Shown here piece after piece: positions 17,238 to 31,300 of a stretch of DNA of 64,000 nt. The DNA is from Cohnella sp. SGD-V74 (GTDB lineage: Bacteria > Bacillota > Bacilli > Paenibacillales > Paenibacillaceae). The stretch lies in the NCBI RefSeq assembly GCF_003001675.1, contig NZ_PVYW01000001.1:124001-188000 (forward strand), given 5' to 3'. Position 1 is the first letter of the stretch. Every line of letters begins with the position of its first letter. The notes below the pieces were generated by a model, which worked only from the letters and a program-made list of their open reading frames with translations, did not search any database and was not told where the DNA came from. A program made the position numbers and the translations under genes.

Positions 17238-17266
17238 CCCGATCCCCTTAAGGCTCGGGGACCGGG
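17238..17266 (-). other. Hairpin between carB and pyrF
   Basis: CCCGATCCCC and GGGGACCGGG form a 10-bp stem (one G-T pair) with a 9-base loop. No thymine run follows, so it is more likely an mRNA processing or stability element than a terminator. Confidence 0.5.
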
Positions 17267-17279
17267 CGGCCTGCTCGTA

Positions 17280-20484
<3,205 letters not shown>

Positions 20485-20498
<14 letters not shown>

Positions 20499-21630
20499 AC
20501 AGCAGTTCTCCTCTCAGCGTCTCCGACAGTTGCGCTTGGCGCGGGCGTTCCGGGTTGGCTTGCTTGTTGTCGCGAATCATTTGCAGGAAACGGTCGAACA
20601 AGTAGCTGTTGTCGTAAGGCCCCGGAGCCGCTTCCGGATGGTATTGAACCGTAAAGGCAGGGTAACGTTTATGCTTCAAGCCTTCGATCGTTTTGTCATT
20701 GTTGTTGATGTGCGTCACTTCCAGTTCGGTGCCGGCGATCGATTCTTCGACGACCGTATAGCCATGGTTCTGGGAAGTGATGAAGCAGCGGCCGGATTCG
20801 AGCTCCTTGACCGGATGGTTGCCGCCGCGGTGACCGAACTTCAGCTTGCCCGTATCCGCTCCGCAAGCGAGCGCGAACAGCTGGTGTCCGAGGCAGATGC
20901 CGAAAATCGGGTATTCGCCGAGAAGCTGACGAATCGTCTCGACCGCATGAGGCACGTCCTTCGGATCCCCAGGGCCGTTGGACAGCTGAATGCCGTCGGG
21001 GTGAAGGCGGCGAATCTCGTCCGCAGTCGTGTCCTGAGGCACGACGATGACGTCGCAGCCGCGCTTCGTCAGATCGCGCAGAATGCCGCTCTTCGCGCCG
21101 TAGTCGATCAGCACGATGCGCTCTTTCTCGCCCGGGCTGGAGAACACGTTCTTGGTCGACGTGCGGGCGACTTGATCGCGCATCAGAGGGGCAGCGCCCA
21201 AGCGCTCCATCAGCTCTTCGACGCGCTCGTTGCCCGTCGTAATGATGCCCTTCATCGTGCCATGCACGCGAAGGATTCTCGTCAGCATGCGGGTATCGAT
21301 GTCGCTGATGCCCGGAATGCCGTACTCCTTGAGCAGTTGGTCAACCGTATATTGCGCCCTCCAGTTGCTCGGCACGTCCTCATGGCGACGAACGACGAAG
21401 CCGTGAACGTAGGGGCGGATGCTTTCGAAATCATCGCGGTTAATGCCGTAGTTGCCGATGAGCGGATAAGTCATCGTTACGATTTGTCCGCAGTAAGAAG
21501 GGTCGGACAGCACTTCCTGATAGCCCGTAATCCCCGTATTAAACACCACTTCGCCGACGGATCCGGCTTCGGCTCCGAAGCTCTGTCCCGTAAACAGCGT
21601 ACCGTCTTCCAACAACAATCTAGCTTGCAT
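20485..21630 (-). CDS. carA: Carbamoyl-phosphate synthase small subunit
   Basis: The glutamine amidotransferase subunit hydrolyses glutamine and channels ammonia to CarB. The class I triad is visible: nucleophile Cys in [10 protein letters not shown] near residue 240, and His/Glu in [11 protein letters not shown] near 350. The N-terminal CPSase-small domain has [12 protein letters not shown] prefer ATG 21630 over GTG 21639, because AAGGAG lies 8 bases before it. Operon order is pyrC-carA-carB. Confidence 0.96.
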
Positions 21631-21642
21631 TCCAATCACTCC

Positions 21643-22947
21643 TTAGCGGTTAATGCCGTTCTCTTCGGTCCAGACCACTTTGCCGCCGACCATCGTCATC
21701 GTCGGCCAGCCGTATAGTTTCCAACCCGTAAACGGGGTATTGCGGCCTTTCGTCAGGAACTTCGCGGGATCGACTTCCCGCTCGTTCTCCAGATCGATCA
21801 GGATCAGATCCGCGGGCGCTCCGGCGTCCATCGTGCCGTAAGGCAGGCGGAACACCTTCGCCGGATCGCTCGTCATCCTGCGCAGCAGGAAGTCGAGACT
21901 CCATCGCCCGGTGCGGACGAATTTCGTGTACAGCAGCGGGAATGCCGTCTCGAATCCGACGATTCCGAACGGAGCCCGTTCCATGCCCCGCGCCTTCTCT
22001 TCCTCACTGTGTGGAGCGTGGTCGGTCACGATAATGTCGATCGTCCCGTCCTCCAGCGCCTGGATGCACGCCTCGACGTCGCGCGGCGTTCTGAGCGGCG
22101 GATTCATTTTCCAGTTCGCGTCCATGTTGTCCGGAATATCTTCGTCCGACAGCAGCAGATGGTGCGGACATACTTCAGCGGTGACGTTCACGCCGACCGA
22201 CTTGCCGAGCCGGATCAAGCGAACCGACTGCTCCGTGCTGACGTGGCAGACGTGGTAGTGTACGCCCGTCGCCTCGGACAGCAGAATGTCCCGGCCGACA
22301 TGGATCGCTTCCGACTCGTTCGGAATGCCCTTAAGCCCGTGCTTGCGGGCGAACGCCCCGTCCGTGACCGCCGCGCCCTCTACCAGCGAGTCGTCCTCGC
22401 AGTGGGCGATAATCGGCATGTCGAGCGATTTGGCGAGCGCCATCGCGTTCTTCATCATCTGCGCGTTCTGCACGCCGACGCCGTCGTCCGTGAAACCGAT
22501 CGCTCCGGCTTCCTTCAGCGCCGGGAAGTCCGTCAGCTCGCGGCCCAGCTCGTTCTTCGTGATCGCGGCATAAGGCAGCACGCGCACGACGCCTTCCGTC
22601 TTCGCCTTGTCGAGCACGAGCGAGATCGTCTCCGGCGTGTCCATGACCGGCCGCGTATTCGGCATCGGCGCGATGACTGTGAAGCCGCCCTTCGCCGCCG
22701 ACTCCGTTCCGCTGGCGATCGTCTCCTTATATTCGAAGCCCGGTTCGCGCAAGTGAACGTGCATATCGATCAACCCCGGCGAGATTAGCTTGCCCCGAGC
22801 GTCGATCACTTCCGCTCCCGATGTATCGGGAGTCGCTTCTCCGGCGCGCCATTCCGCGATAATCCCTTCCTCGATGCGCACGTGCGCGACTTCGAGACCT
22901 CCGGTTTCCGCGCTCCATCTGCTAGCGTTAATGATCCATGTCGTCAT
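21643..22947 (-). CDS. pyrC: Dihydroorotase
   Basis: The zinc amidohydrolase closes carbamoyl-aspartate to dihydroorotate. Metal ligands are visible in LIDMHVHLREPG (near residue 55), and the conserved TDHAPHSEEEKARG lies near 300. I start it at ATG 22947 (MTTWIINASRW), because a 13-residue upstream extension has no ribosome site. Length 434 fits the class I (PyrC/AllB-like) enzymes. The upstream neighbour is pyrR, where pyrB would be expected. Confidence 0.95.
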   Translation of the reverse strand: MTTWIINASRWSAETGGLEVAHVRIEEGIIAEWRAGEATPDTSGAEVIDARGKLISPGLIDMHVHLREPGFEYKETIASGTESAAKGGFTVIAPMPNTRPVMDTPETISLVLDKAKTEGVVRVLPYAAITKNELGRELTDFPALKEAGAIGFTDDGVGVQNAQMMKNAMALAKSLDMPIIAHCEDDSLVEGAAVTDGAFARKHGLKGIPNESEAIHVGRDILLSEATGVHYHVCHVSTEQSVRLIRLGKSVGVNVTAEVCPHHLLLSDEDIPDNMDANWKMNPPLRTPRDVEACIQALEDGTIDIIVTDHAPHSEEEKARGMERAPFGIVGFETAFPLLYTKFVRTGRWSLDFLLRRMTSDPAKVFRLPYGTMDAGAPADLILIDLENEREVDPAKFLTKGRNTPFTGWKLYGWPTMTMVGGKVVWTEENGINR

Positions 22948-23020
22948 CTGTTCCCTGGCGCCTCCTCTGCTGTGGTTAACTGCCATTACGTTTAAGTAGA
23001 TAGTGGGTACTGTCCATTGG

Positions 23021-23053
23021 CGTCCGTTTATCGTCCGTTTATCGTCCGATTAT
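23021..23053. repeat. 11-bp tandem repeat, three copies
   Basis: CGTCCGTTTAT occurs at 23021 and 23032, and CGTCCGATTAT at 23043. The run fills the short gap between pyrR and pyrC, where most related operons carry pyrB. Confidence 0.8.
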
Positions 23054-23056
23054 CGA

Positions 23057-23734
<678 letters not shown>

Positions 23735-23799
23735 TCAGCCTAAGCAGAAGATGAGCATGTACGGTCGCATGTCCCGGGATATGTGTCAATTCTGCGCCA

Positions 23800-23825
23800 C
23801 CTTGCCAGTCTCTCTGGACTGAATT
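23800..23825 (-). promoter_or_regulatory. PyrR-binding loop of the pyr leader
   Basis: The minus strand reads TTCAGTCCAGAGAGACTGG then CAAGG, close to the known PyrR-binding (anti-antiterminator) hairpin with AGTCCAGAGAG-CT. It lies about 30 bases into the transcript and 120 bases before the terminator, which leaves room for an antiterminator. Confidence 0.8.
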
Positions 23826-23850
23826 AAAGGTACCCGTTTCATTAACAATG

Positions 23851-23879
23851 ATTATCCCATGTTCGACATGAAGTGTCAA
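23851..23879 (-). promoter_or_regulatory. Sigma-A promoter of the pyr operon
   Basis: On the minus strand TTGACA, a 17-base spacer and GATAAT form a near-consensus promoter. It lies about 25 bases upstream of the PyrR-binding loop. Confidence 0.85.
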
Positions 23880-23892
23880 GGAATTCCGATGC

Positions 23893-25146
23893 TTAAAATT
23901 CGAATTGAACGTCGGTCAAACGACGCTTGATCTCGTCGATGACGCGCGCTTCTTCCGCCTCGCCCTGAGCGATGAAAGTAACGGAGAAACGGACGAACTT
24001 GCCGGCGTCATCCCAAGGCACGGTAGAGATCAGCTTCTCGCGAATCAGGAACTGCGAGAAATCTTCCGCGGATTCGAACCGCTGTCCGCCGACGATGCCT
24101 TTAGGCGCTTCGACGTACAGGAAGAAGGAGCCTTTCGGTTTCTCCGCGCGGAAGCCGATTTCGTTCAGCGCCGCGACGAGCATGTTGTGGCGGCGGGAAT
24201 ATTTCGCCGAGATCGCCTCGGTAATTTGCGGATTGGCCAGACCGTAAGCGGCCGCCTTCTGGATCGCGATGAATTGTCCGGAATCGTTATTGTCCTTCAC
24301 GTCGCCGAAAGCCTTCACAATCAGCGGGTTGCCGGCGATGAAGCCGATCCGCCAGCCGGTCATGTTGTAAGACTTGGACAGGGAGTGAAGCTCCACGCCG
24401 ACGTCTTTCGCGCCCGGAACGGACAGGAAGCTGAACGGCTTGACTCCGTCATAGGTCAGCGCCGCGTACGGAGCGTCGTGAACGACGACCACGTTGAACT
24501 TCTTCGCCCAAGCGACGACCTTCTCGAAAAACGCCACAGTCGCCGCGGCGCCCGTCGGATTGTTCGGATAGTTCAAGTACAGCAGCTTGGCGCGGCTTGC
24601 GATTTCTTCCGGAATCGCATCCAGATCCGGCAGGAAGTTGTTTTCCTTCGTCAGTTGGACGTTGTACACTTCGCCGCCGAGATATTTCGTATGCGTGCCC
24701 ATAACCGGGTAGCCCGGAACGGTCATGATCGTCACGTCGCCCGGGTTGATGAACACCGTAGGCAGCATAGCCAGAGCCGGCTTGGCCCCGATCGTGTGCA
24801 GCACTTCCGTCTCCGGATCAATGCCGTCCACGGAGAACACTTCCTTCAAATACTTCGCAGCGGCTTCCTTAAACTCGGCGATGCCGTTGTCCGCGTACCC
24901 GCGGTTTTCCGACTTGGCCGCTTCCTCCGCCAGCTTGGCGACGATGCCCGCGTCCGCCATCTCATCCGGCTCGCCGACGCCCATGTCGATCAATTCAACG
25001 TCCGGGTGGGCTTGCCGCGCCGCGGCTTTCGCCCGCTTGATTTTCTCGAATTTATAAATGTTCGTATCTTTGCCGTAATTGGAACCGCCGATGCGATTCG
25101 CGAACTGCTCCTGAATGTAAGTCGACTGGTATTGTTCCACGCTCAT
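23893..25146 (-). CDS. dapL: LL-diaminopimelate aminotransferase
   Basis: This PLP enzyme of fold type I makes LL-DAP directly from tetrahydrodipicolinate in the lysine/peptidoglycan route. YLNYPNNPTGA (about residue 175), VVVVHDAPYAALTYDG and the PLP-lysine region ELHSLSKSYNMTGWRIGF (about 245) are conserved. ATG 25146 follows AAGGAG by 8 bases, and GTG 25155 upstream is less likely. Length (417 aa) and the N-terminal SNYGKDTNIYKFEKIKRAK support DapL, though other class I/II aminotransferases are close relatives. The gene runs toward the pyr promoter with no visible terminator. Confidence 0.82.
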   Translation of the reverse strand: MSVEQYQSTYIQEQFANRIGGSNYGKDTNIYKFEKIKRAKAAARQAHPDVELIDMGVGEPDEMADAGIVAKLAEEAAKSENRGYADNGIAEFKEAAAKYLKEVFSVDGIDPETEVLHTIGAKPALAMLPTVFINPGDVTIMTVPGYPVMGTHTKYLGGEVYNVQLTKENNFLPDLDAIPEEIASRAKLLYLNYPNNPTGAAATVAFFEKVVAWAKKFNVVVVHDAPYAALTYDGVKPFSFLSVPGAKDVGVELHSLSKSYNMTGWRIGFIAGNPLIVKAFGDVKDNNDSGQFIAIQKAAAYGLANPQITEAISAKYSRRHNMLVAALNEIGFRAEKPKGSFFLYVEAPKGIVGGQRFESAEDFSQFLIREKLISTVPWDDAGKFVRFSVTFIAQGEAEEARVIDEIKRRLTDVQFEF

Positions 25147-25288
25147 TCGAGACACTCCTTGTATCGTTACATGTTAACATGCTTCACATTCAAACTATGA
25201 ACGATACGCGGAAAGTCCGCCATGGATTATTGCGCCGATCATTTGCAGTTATCGCAGCGCCTGTCCCGAACGGCCCATTTCGTGCCTT

Positions 25289-26269
25289 TTACCTCGTCCT
25301 TAAAATGCCGAGCGAATGCTCCATATCCTCCGGAAGAGGCGCGGAAAACTCCATATATTCTCCCGTTCTCGGATGCTTGAAGCCGAGCGTTTCCGCGTGC
25401 AGCGCCTGTCCCGTCATGCCGAGCGTCCGGCCGCTCTTGCCGCCGTATACCGGATCGCCGACGAGCGGATAGCCGATGTACTTCATGTGCACCCGAATCT
25501 GGTGCGTCCGCCCCGTCTCCAGCTTCAGATCGAGCAGCGTATACTCGTCGAACCGTTCGTTCACGGAGAAATGGGTCACCGCATGCTTGCTGTTCTTGTC
25601 CGTGACGACGTACAGCTTGCGATCGTGGTTGGCACGGCCGATCGGCGCGTCCACCGTCCCTTTGTCATGCTGCATGACGCCGTGGACCAGCGCGCGATAT
25701 TTGCGCGTTACGCTATGCTCCTTGAGCTGTTCCGCGAGCGATGCGTGCGCCAAGTCGTTCTTGGCGACCATGAGCAGCCCGGACGTATCCTTGTCGATCC
25801 GGTGCACGATGCCCGGTCTCATGACGCCGTTAATGCCGGACAAGTCCTTGCAATGGTACAGCAGCGCGTTCACTACCGTCCCGTTCGGATGACCGGCCGC
25901 AGGATGAACGACCATGCCCCGCGGTTTGTTGATGACGATAACGTCGGAATCCTCGTACGCGACTTCGAGCGGAATATTTTCCGGGTACGCCTCGACCGGC
26001 TCCGGTTCTGGAAGCACGATGCGGATGACGTCTCCGACCGCCAGCTTGGCGTTCGCTTTAATCTCCGCGCCGTTAACGGTTACCGCGCCCGTGCGTATCC
26101 ACTCCTGAATCTGCGATCGCGAGAAGGATTCCCCTTGCTCCGCCAGCGCTTGAGCGATATGCTTGTCCGCCCGCTCACCGGCCTGGCCTTCCTCGATCGT
26201 CCATTCGAAATCGTCTTCAGACGGAGGGTTGTTCAGGGGACTGATCTTGGGATTGCTCTCCATTGCCAT
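25289..26269 (-). CDS. rluD: RluA/RluD-type pseudouridine synthase
   Basis: It isomerises specific uridines of 23S rRNA. An S4 RNA-binding domain (about residues 30-100, with GESFSRSQIQEWIRTGAVTV) precedes the synthase domain. The catalytic Asp lies in HRIDKDTSGLL near residue 160. The ATG at 26269 follows AGGAGA and lies inside lspA (53-base overlap), a coupling common for this gene pair (lspA-ylyB in Bacillus). Length 326 is typical. The exact target uridines cannot be read from sequence. Confidence 0.9.
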   Translation of the reverse strand: MAMESNPKISPLNNPPSEDDFEWTIEEGQAGERADKHIAQALAEQGESFSRSQIQEWIRTGAVTVNGAEIKANAKLAVGDVIRIVLPEPEPVEAYPENIPLEVAYEDSDVIVINKPRGMVVHPAAGHPNGTVVNALLYHCKDLSGINGVMRPGIVHRIDKDTSGLLMVAKNDLAHASLAEQLKEHSVTRKYRALVHGVMQHDKGTVDAPIGRANHDRKLYVVTDKNSKHAVTHFSVNERFDEYTLLDLKLETGRTHQIRVHMKYIGYPLVGDPVYGGKSGRTLGMTGQALHAETLGFKHPRTGEYMEFSAPLPEDMEHSLGILRTR

Positions 26270-26759
26270 TCGATTTATTCTCCTGTTTCATAGTCAGCAG
26301 CGCGTCCAAAATAACCATTCCGACGCCTACGAATATTGCGGTATCCGCGAAATTGAAGATCGGGAACGTGTACGATCCGAAGTTAAACTGCAAGAAATCG
26401 ACGACTTCGCCGTACAGCGCGCGATCGAGGAAGTTGCCGACGGCGCCTCCCAATATTGTAGCCAATGCGGAAAGAAGCAGTACGGTGCCCGTGCGGTAGG
26501 AACGGTGCAAATACCAGATTATGCCGATTACGACGATCGTCGTAATCACGATAAAAAACAGCCGCTGCTCCTGCAGCATCCCGAAAGCCGCGCCTCTATT
26601 GCGGATATGGGTAATCATGAAGAAATCCCCGATCACGGAAATTCTCTCCGTATCCAGCTCGACCGTGCGGCTGATAATCTTCTTGCTCGCGTAATCGATC
26701 AGAAAAGCGATAACCGCAATTCCGTAATAAACCCATATCGGCCAAATCCGACGTTGCAT
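26217..26759 (-). CDS. lspA: Prolipoprotein signal peptidase (signal peptidase II)
   Basis: This membrane aspartyl protease removes signal peptides of lipoproteins after lipid attachment. Four helices are visible (about 8-26, 65-85, 93-112, 133-155). The two catalytic Asp lie in GNFLDRALYGEVVDF (near 120) and FNFADTAI (near 142). NRGAAFGML is the usual third motif. The polar C-terminal tail (Gln/Ser/Pro-rich) extends beyond the family core and overlaps rluD. Its clients in this window include the adaptor, solute-binding, NagZ-like and DUF4349 lipoproteins. Confidence 0.95.
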   Translation of the reverse strand: MQRRIWPIWVYYGIAVIAFLIDYASKKIISRTVELDTERISVIGDFFMITHIRNRGAAFGMLQEQRLFFIVITTIVVIGIIWYLHRSYRTGTVLLLSALATILGGAVGNFLDRALYGEVVDFLQFNFGSYTFPIFNFADTAIFVGVGMVILDALLTMKQENKSNGNGEQSQDQSPEQPSV

Positions 26760-26955
26760 TGCCTTTTTCCGCCCTTCGTCTCATTCTCCTGCCTGTTGAT
26801 TTTATCATACCGCGACAGGGAGCGTCCACGAAGCGCAAGTAAAAATCGACAAATCCCCCAGACAAGTCCGGCGGCCGTCCGCACGTAAAACCGGGCGCAT
26901 CCGTGAAAACTACAATCGACCGAACCATTCGAATGCACCTCGTTAAAGGGAGTGG

Positions 26956-27696
26956 ATGACGTTGCCGAAGCATCTGGATCAGGAAACATTCCAATCGTTA
27001 AAGCGCAGGCTGGTACAGGAAAGATGCGAGCTCGAGCGGCGCGTGAACGATAACGGGCATTTCGGCCTCGCCGCCTCATACCGCGATTCGACCGGCGAGC
27101 TTACCGGCATCGACAATCACCCGGCCGATGCGGGTACGGAGATGTTCGAACGAAGCAAGGATTTGGCCCTGCTGGAAAAGGAAGCGTTCCGGCTGGAGCG
27201 GGTGGACGCCGCCCTGGAACGGATGGATACGGGAGAATACGGACATTGTGCCGCGTGCGGGAAGTTTATTCCGGTCGACAGGCTCGAAGCGCTGCCGACG
27301 GCCATCTATTGCATCGAGCATGAACCCCGTCAGGAGCCTTCCAACGACCGTCCGGTCGAGGAGCCGTTCCTCGCTCCTCCGTTCGGACGAACCAGCTTGG
27401 ACGACAGAGACGACCAGAACGGCTTCGACGGAGAGGACGCCTGGCAGATCGTCGAGTTCTGGGGCACCTCCAACACGCCGGCGATGGCCGAGGACAACAA
27501 TGTGGAAGATTATAACCATATGGAGATCGAAGCCGACGAGAACGACGGATTCGTCGAGTCTTACGAAAGCTTCGTCGCCACCGATATTACCGGCACTCAC
27601 GTCTCCATCGTTCGCAACCACGCTTACCACCGGTACATGGACGACAACGAAGGCGATCATCTGCTCGAGCCAAGCGAGCTTTCCGATTCTTATTAA
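26956..27696 (+). CDS. yteA: YteA-like protein with DksA/TraR zinc finger
   Basis: The N-terminal half is a charged helical region (about 1-85). A C4-type zinc finger follows near residue 98-121 (CAACGKFIPVDRLEA, then CIEH in place of the fourth Cys-x-x-Cys). The acidic C-terminal part matches the YteA sporulation-associated family, of about 240 residues. YteA proteins are made late in sporulation in Bacillus, but their role is not established. It is the only plus-strand gene between glnS-nagZ and the IS1595-like gene, transcribed away from lspA. Confidence 0.75.
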   Translation: MTLPKHLDQETFQSLKRRLVQERCELERRVNDNGHFGLAASYRDSTGELTGIDNHPADAGTEMFERSKDLALLEKEAFRLERVDAALERMDTGEYGHCAACGKFIPVDRLEALPTAIYCIEHEPRQEPSNDRPVEEPFLAPPFGRTSLDDRDDQNGFDGEDAWQIVEFWGTSNTPAMAEDNNVEDYNHMEIEADENDGFVESYESFVATDITGTHVSIVRNHAYHRYMDDNEGDHLLEPSELSDSY

Positions 27697-27736
27697 ACGG
27701 CGTTCCAACCCCGTTCGGCGGCAGCGACCCGTAAGC

Positions 27737-28186
27737 TCAATACGGATTGATCTCCAGCTGCCGCTGAACGATTCTTACGATGTCCGCGATGTAATCCCCC
27801 ACGATCGGCAAATTCAGCGCCCCGAGCAGCTGCAGCAAATAAACGATCGTCGCGGCGAAAAACGTAAATCCGAGCGCGATACCGACCCCGCGCGCCGTTC
27901 CCGCGATAAAATTTTTGAAGATCAGCTGCCACGGACGATGCATCAGGTTGACGTATTCCTTGAGCTGCGCCTTCTCCATGTCGATGGACAGCCTCTCCAG
28001 CTTGTCGGACAGGAAGAGCAGCGTCCCCTTCAAATCCTTCGTCTCCTCCGCCAATCTCTCCGCCGGTTCATTCGGCTCTATCGGTTCATTCGGCTCTATC
28101 GGTTCATTCGGCTCTGTCGGCCGCCTGGAAGCCAGCTTGACCTGGATCGAATTCGGCTTTCCTTTGTTTTTCGAATTGCCGGCCAT
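27737..28186 (-). CDS. DUF5665 membrane protein
   Basis: The 149-residue protein has a polar N-terminus with a tandem PNEPIE repeat (18-bp DNA repeat, three copies), an amphipathic region and a hydrophobic stretch near residues 95-125 (VGIALGFTFFAATIVYLLQLLGAL). This is the DUF5665 pattern, a small membrane-associated family with no known function. ATG 28186 follows AAGGGGGAG; ATG 28210 has no such site. It converges with yteA. Confidence 0.75.
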   Translation of the reverse strand: MAGNSKNKGKPNSIQVKLASRRPTEPNEPIEPNEPIEPNEPAERLAEETKDLKGTLLFLSDKLERLSIDMEKAQLKEYVNLMHRPWQLIFKNFIAGTARGVGIALGFTFFAATIVYLLQLLGALNLPIVGDYIADIVRIVQRQLEINPY

Positions 28187-28245
28187 AGCCGCACTCCCCC
28201 TTTCGGACATCCTTTAACCGGTCATTACCCGGGGCTGCCGAACGC

Positions 28246-28299
28246 AAAACGAGCCCGGCCCGAGGCGGATGCCATCCGCCTCGGAACTCTGGAGCTCGT
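28246..28299 (-). terminator. Terminator of ileS
   Basis: A long hairpin has ACGAGC/GCTCGT outside and CCGAGGCGGAT/ATCCGCCTCGG inside, followed by TTTT. It lies 43 bases past the ileS stop. Confidence 0.8.
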
Positions 28300-28341
28300 C
28301 TTATCGGTTACCCTATTATGTTTAGCTTACAGCCGCACGAA

Positions 28342-31300
28342 TTATGCTTTCGACGCGATCGCTACGCCGATCGTTTTCTCCCCGGCTTGCACCGCTTCCG
28401 TCGCATCCGTCTTGCCGAACGAGACTTCGTTCACCAGCACGTTTTCCCTCAGCACATGATCGAACGCGCGCAGCGCCGCTTCCAGCTCGGCGTCGACGTC
28501 GAGCACGAGATCGATACGCCGCTCGATCGGCAGGTCGAGCTTCTTGCGCGTATCCTGCACGGCGCGGATCACTTCGCGCACCCAGCCCTCCTGCTCCAGC
28601 TCCGGCGTGATCTCCGTGTTGAGCGCCACGGTCAGGCCGCCGCCGGATGCGGAGGCGAAGCCCGTCTTCGCTTCCTTCTCGACGAGAATTTCCTCGAGCT
28701 CGACGGTCAGCGCTTCGTCGTCCGGCGATACGAACTCGAACTTGCCCGCTTGGACGACGCCGCGCGTCTCGTCGCTCGACATCGCCTTGAACGCCGCCTG
28801 GATCGGTCCGACGTTTTTGCCGTATTTCTTGCCCGCGACTTTCAGGTTCAGCTTCAGATTAAAGTTGACGAAGCCTCCGTCGTCGCTGACGATCGTAATC
28901 CGCTTGACGTTGATCTCGTCCTGCACGATCTCCTCGTAGCCCGACAGATCGAAGCTTTCGCTCAGCGACACGAGCAGCTCGGACAGCGGCTGGCGCGTCT
29001 TCAAGCCGGTCTCGTTGCGGATGTTCCGCGCCAGCTCGACGATGCCGCGCACCGCGGCCATCTCGCGCTCCAGCTCCGCGTCGATCGCCGTCGGGTCCGC
29101 CTGCGGATAGTCGGCGAGATGCACGCTGCCTTCTCCGCCCAAGTTGCCGTAAATATCCTCGGCGACGAACGGCGTATACGGCGCGATCAGCTTGGACAGC
29201 GTCAGCAGCACTTCGCCCAGCGTCTGATAGGCTGCCACCTTCGTCTCCGTCAAGCCGCTGCCCCAGAACCGATCGCGCGAACGACGCACGTACCAGTTCG
29301 ACAGCTCGTCGACGAACGTCTCGATCGCCTTCGCCGGATTGAGGAAGTCGTTGGTGTCCAGCCCTTTCACAACTTCCTGGATCAGCGTATTCAGCCGGGA
29401 CACAATCCAGCGGTCCAGCTTGTTGTCCGATTGGACCCGCGCATGTTCCGACGGAACGTATCCGTCGATGGAGGCATACAGCGCGTAGAAGGCGTGCGTG
29501 TTAACGAGCGTATCCACCACTTTGGACTTCGCTTCGCCGACGATGCCCCTGGAAAATCTCTTGCTGTTCCACGGCGCGCTGTCCGCCAGCAGAGACCAAC
29601 GGAACGCATCCGTACCGAACTCGTCGATGATTTCCCAAGGATCGATGACGTTGCCCTTCGATTTGCTCATCTTCTGGCCGTTCTCGTCGAGCACGTGCCC
29701 GGTCGAGATGACCGACTTGTACGGCACCTGGCCGTTGTACAGCGTCGATACCGCCAGCAAGCTGAAGAACCAGCCGCGCGTCTGATCGATCCCCTCGCAG
29801 ATGAAGTCCGCCGGATACTGCTCCTGGAACTTCTCCTCGTCCCCGTAAGGGTGGAAATATTGCGCGAACGGCATCGAGCCGCTGTCGAACCAGACGTCGA
29901 TTACTTCGGACGCCCGGTTCATCTTGCCGCCGCATTCACAGCGCAGATGGATGTCGTCCACATAAGGCTTGTGCAGCTCGATCGTCTCCGGCACGTCTTC
30001 GATCGCCAGCGACCGCAGCTCGGCAATGCTGTGCGGCGCTTTCTCCTTGCCGCAGCTTTCGCACGTCCACACGTTAAGCGGAGTGCCCCAATAGCGGTTC
30101 CGGCTGATGTTCCAGTCGACCAGGTCTTCGAGGAACTTGCCGAAACGGCCGTCTCTCAGATGCTCCGGATACCATTGGATCTGCTTGTTGTTCTCGATCA
30201 GTTGGTCCTTGACCGCGGTCGTCTTGATGAACCAGCTCTCCGTCGCGTAATAGAGCAGCGGCGTTTTGCAGCGCCAGCAGAACGGGTAGCTGTGCTCCAT
30301 TCTTTCCTTGTGGAACAGCAGGCCGCGCTCCGACAGCATCTTGACGATGTCGACGTCGCAGTCTTTGACGAAGCGGCCGGCCATGTCCGTCACTTCCGCG
30401 ATATACTTGCCCTCGCCGTTGACGACCATCAGCATCGGAATGCCGTGTTGACGCGCTACCCGGTAATCGTCCTCCCCGTGAGCGGGAGAAATATGAACGA
30501 TCCCTGTACCGCTGGCATCGGTAACGTACTCCGCGTCGATGACGCGATAAGCGTTGTCCACCGTCACGTAAGGGAACAGCGGCTCATACGTCAATCCGAC
30601 GAGCTCGCGTCCTTTTACCGTGCCAAGCGTTTCGTACTCGCCCTTCAGCACCTTGTCGGCGAGCGCTGCCGCTACGACATACACTTCGCCGTTCTGCTTC
30701 GCCCGCACATAGTCGAGCTCCGGATGAACGGCCAGCGCCACGTTCGCCGGGAGCGTCCAAGGCGTCGTCGTCCAGGCGAGCACGTAGTCGCCGTTCTCCT
30801 TCAGCTTGAACTTGGCCGTCGCCGTCAAATCCTTGACGTCCTCGTAGCCTTGAGCGACCTCGTGCGAGCTGAGCGTCGTCTGGCAGCAAGGACAGTATGG
30901 GCTGACGCGATGGCCGCGGTACAGCAACCCTTTCTCATGGATCGTGGCCAGGATGTGCCATACGCTTTGGATATAGTTGTTGTCGAGCGTGATGTACGGA
31001 TCATCTAGATCGGTCCAATACGCGATCGCTTCGGTCAGCTCGCGCCACTGGCGCTCGTACTCGAACACGCTCTCCTTGCACTTGATGATGAACGGCTCCA
31101 CGCCGTACTTCTCGATCTCCTGCTTGCCCGAGATGCCGAGCTGCTTCTCTACGCCCAGCTCGACCGGCAGGCCGTGCGTATCCCAGCCGGCTTTGCGGAT
31201 GACGCGGTAGCCGGCCATCGTCTTGTAGCGGCTGACGAAATCCTTGATGACGCGTCCGAGCACGTGGCCGATGTGCGGCTTTCCGTTCGCCGTAGGCGGC

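Noticed and set aside
22948..22986. pyrB remnant before pyrC
   Set aside because: The short extension (MAVNHSRGG) looked faintly like a PyrB tail, but the alternate frame has a stop at once and no longer similarity is seen.
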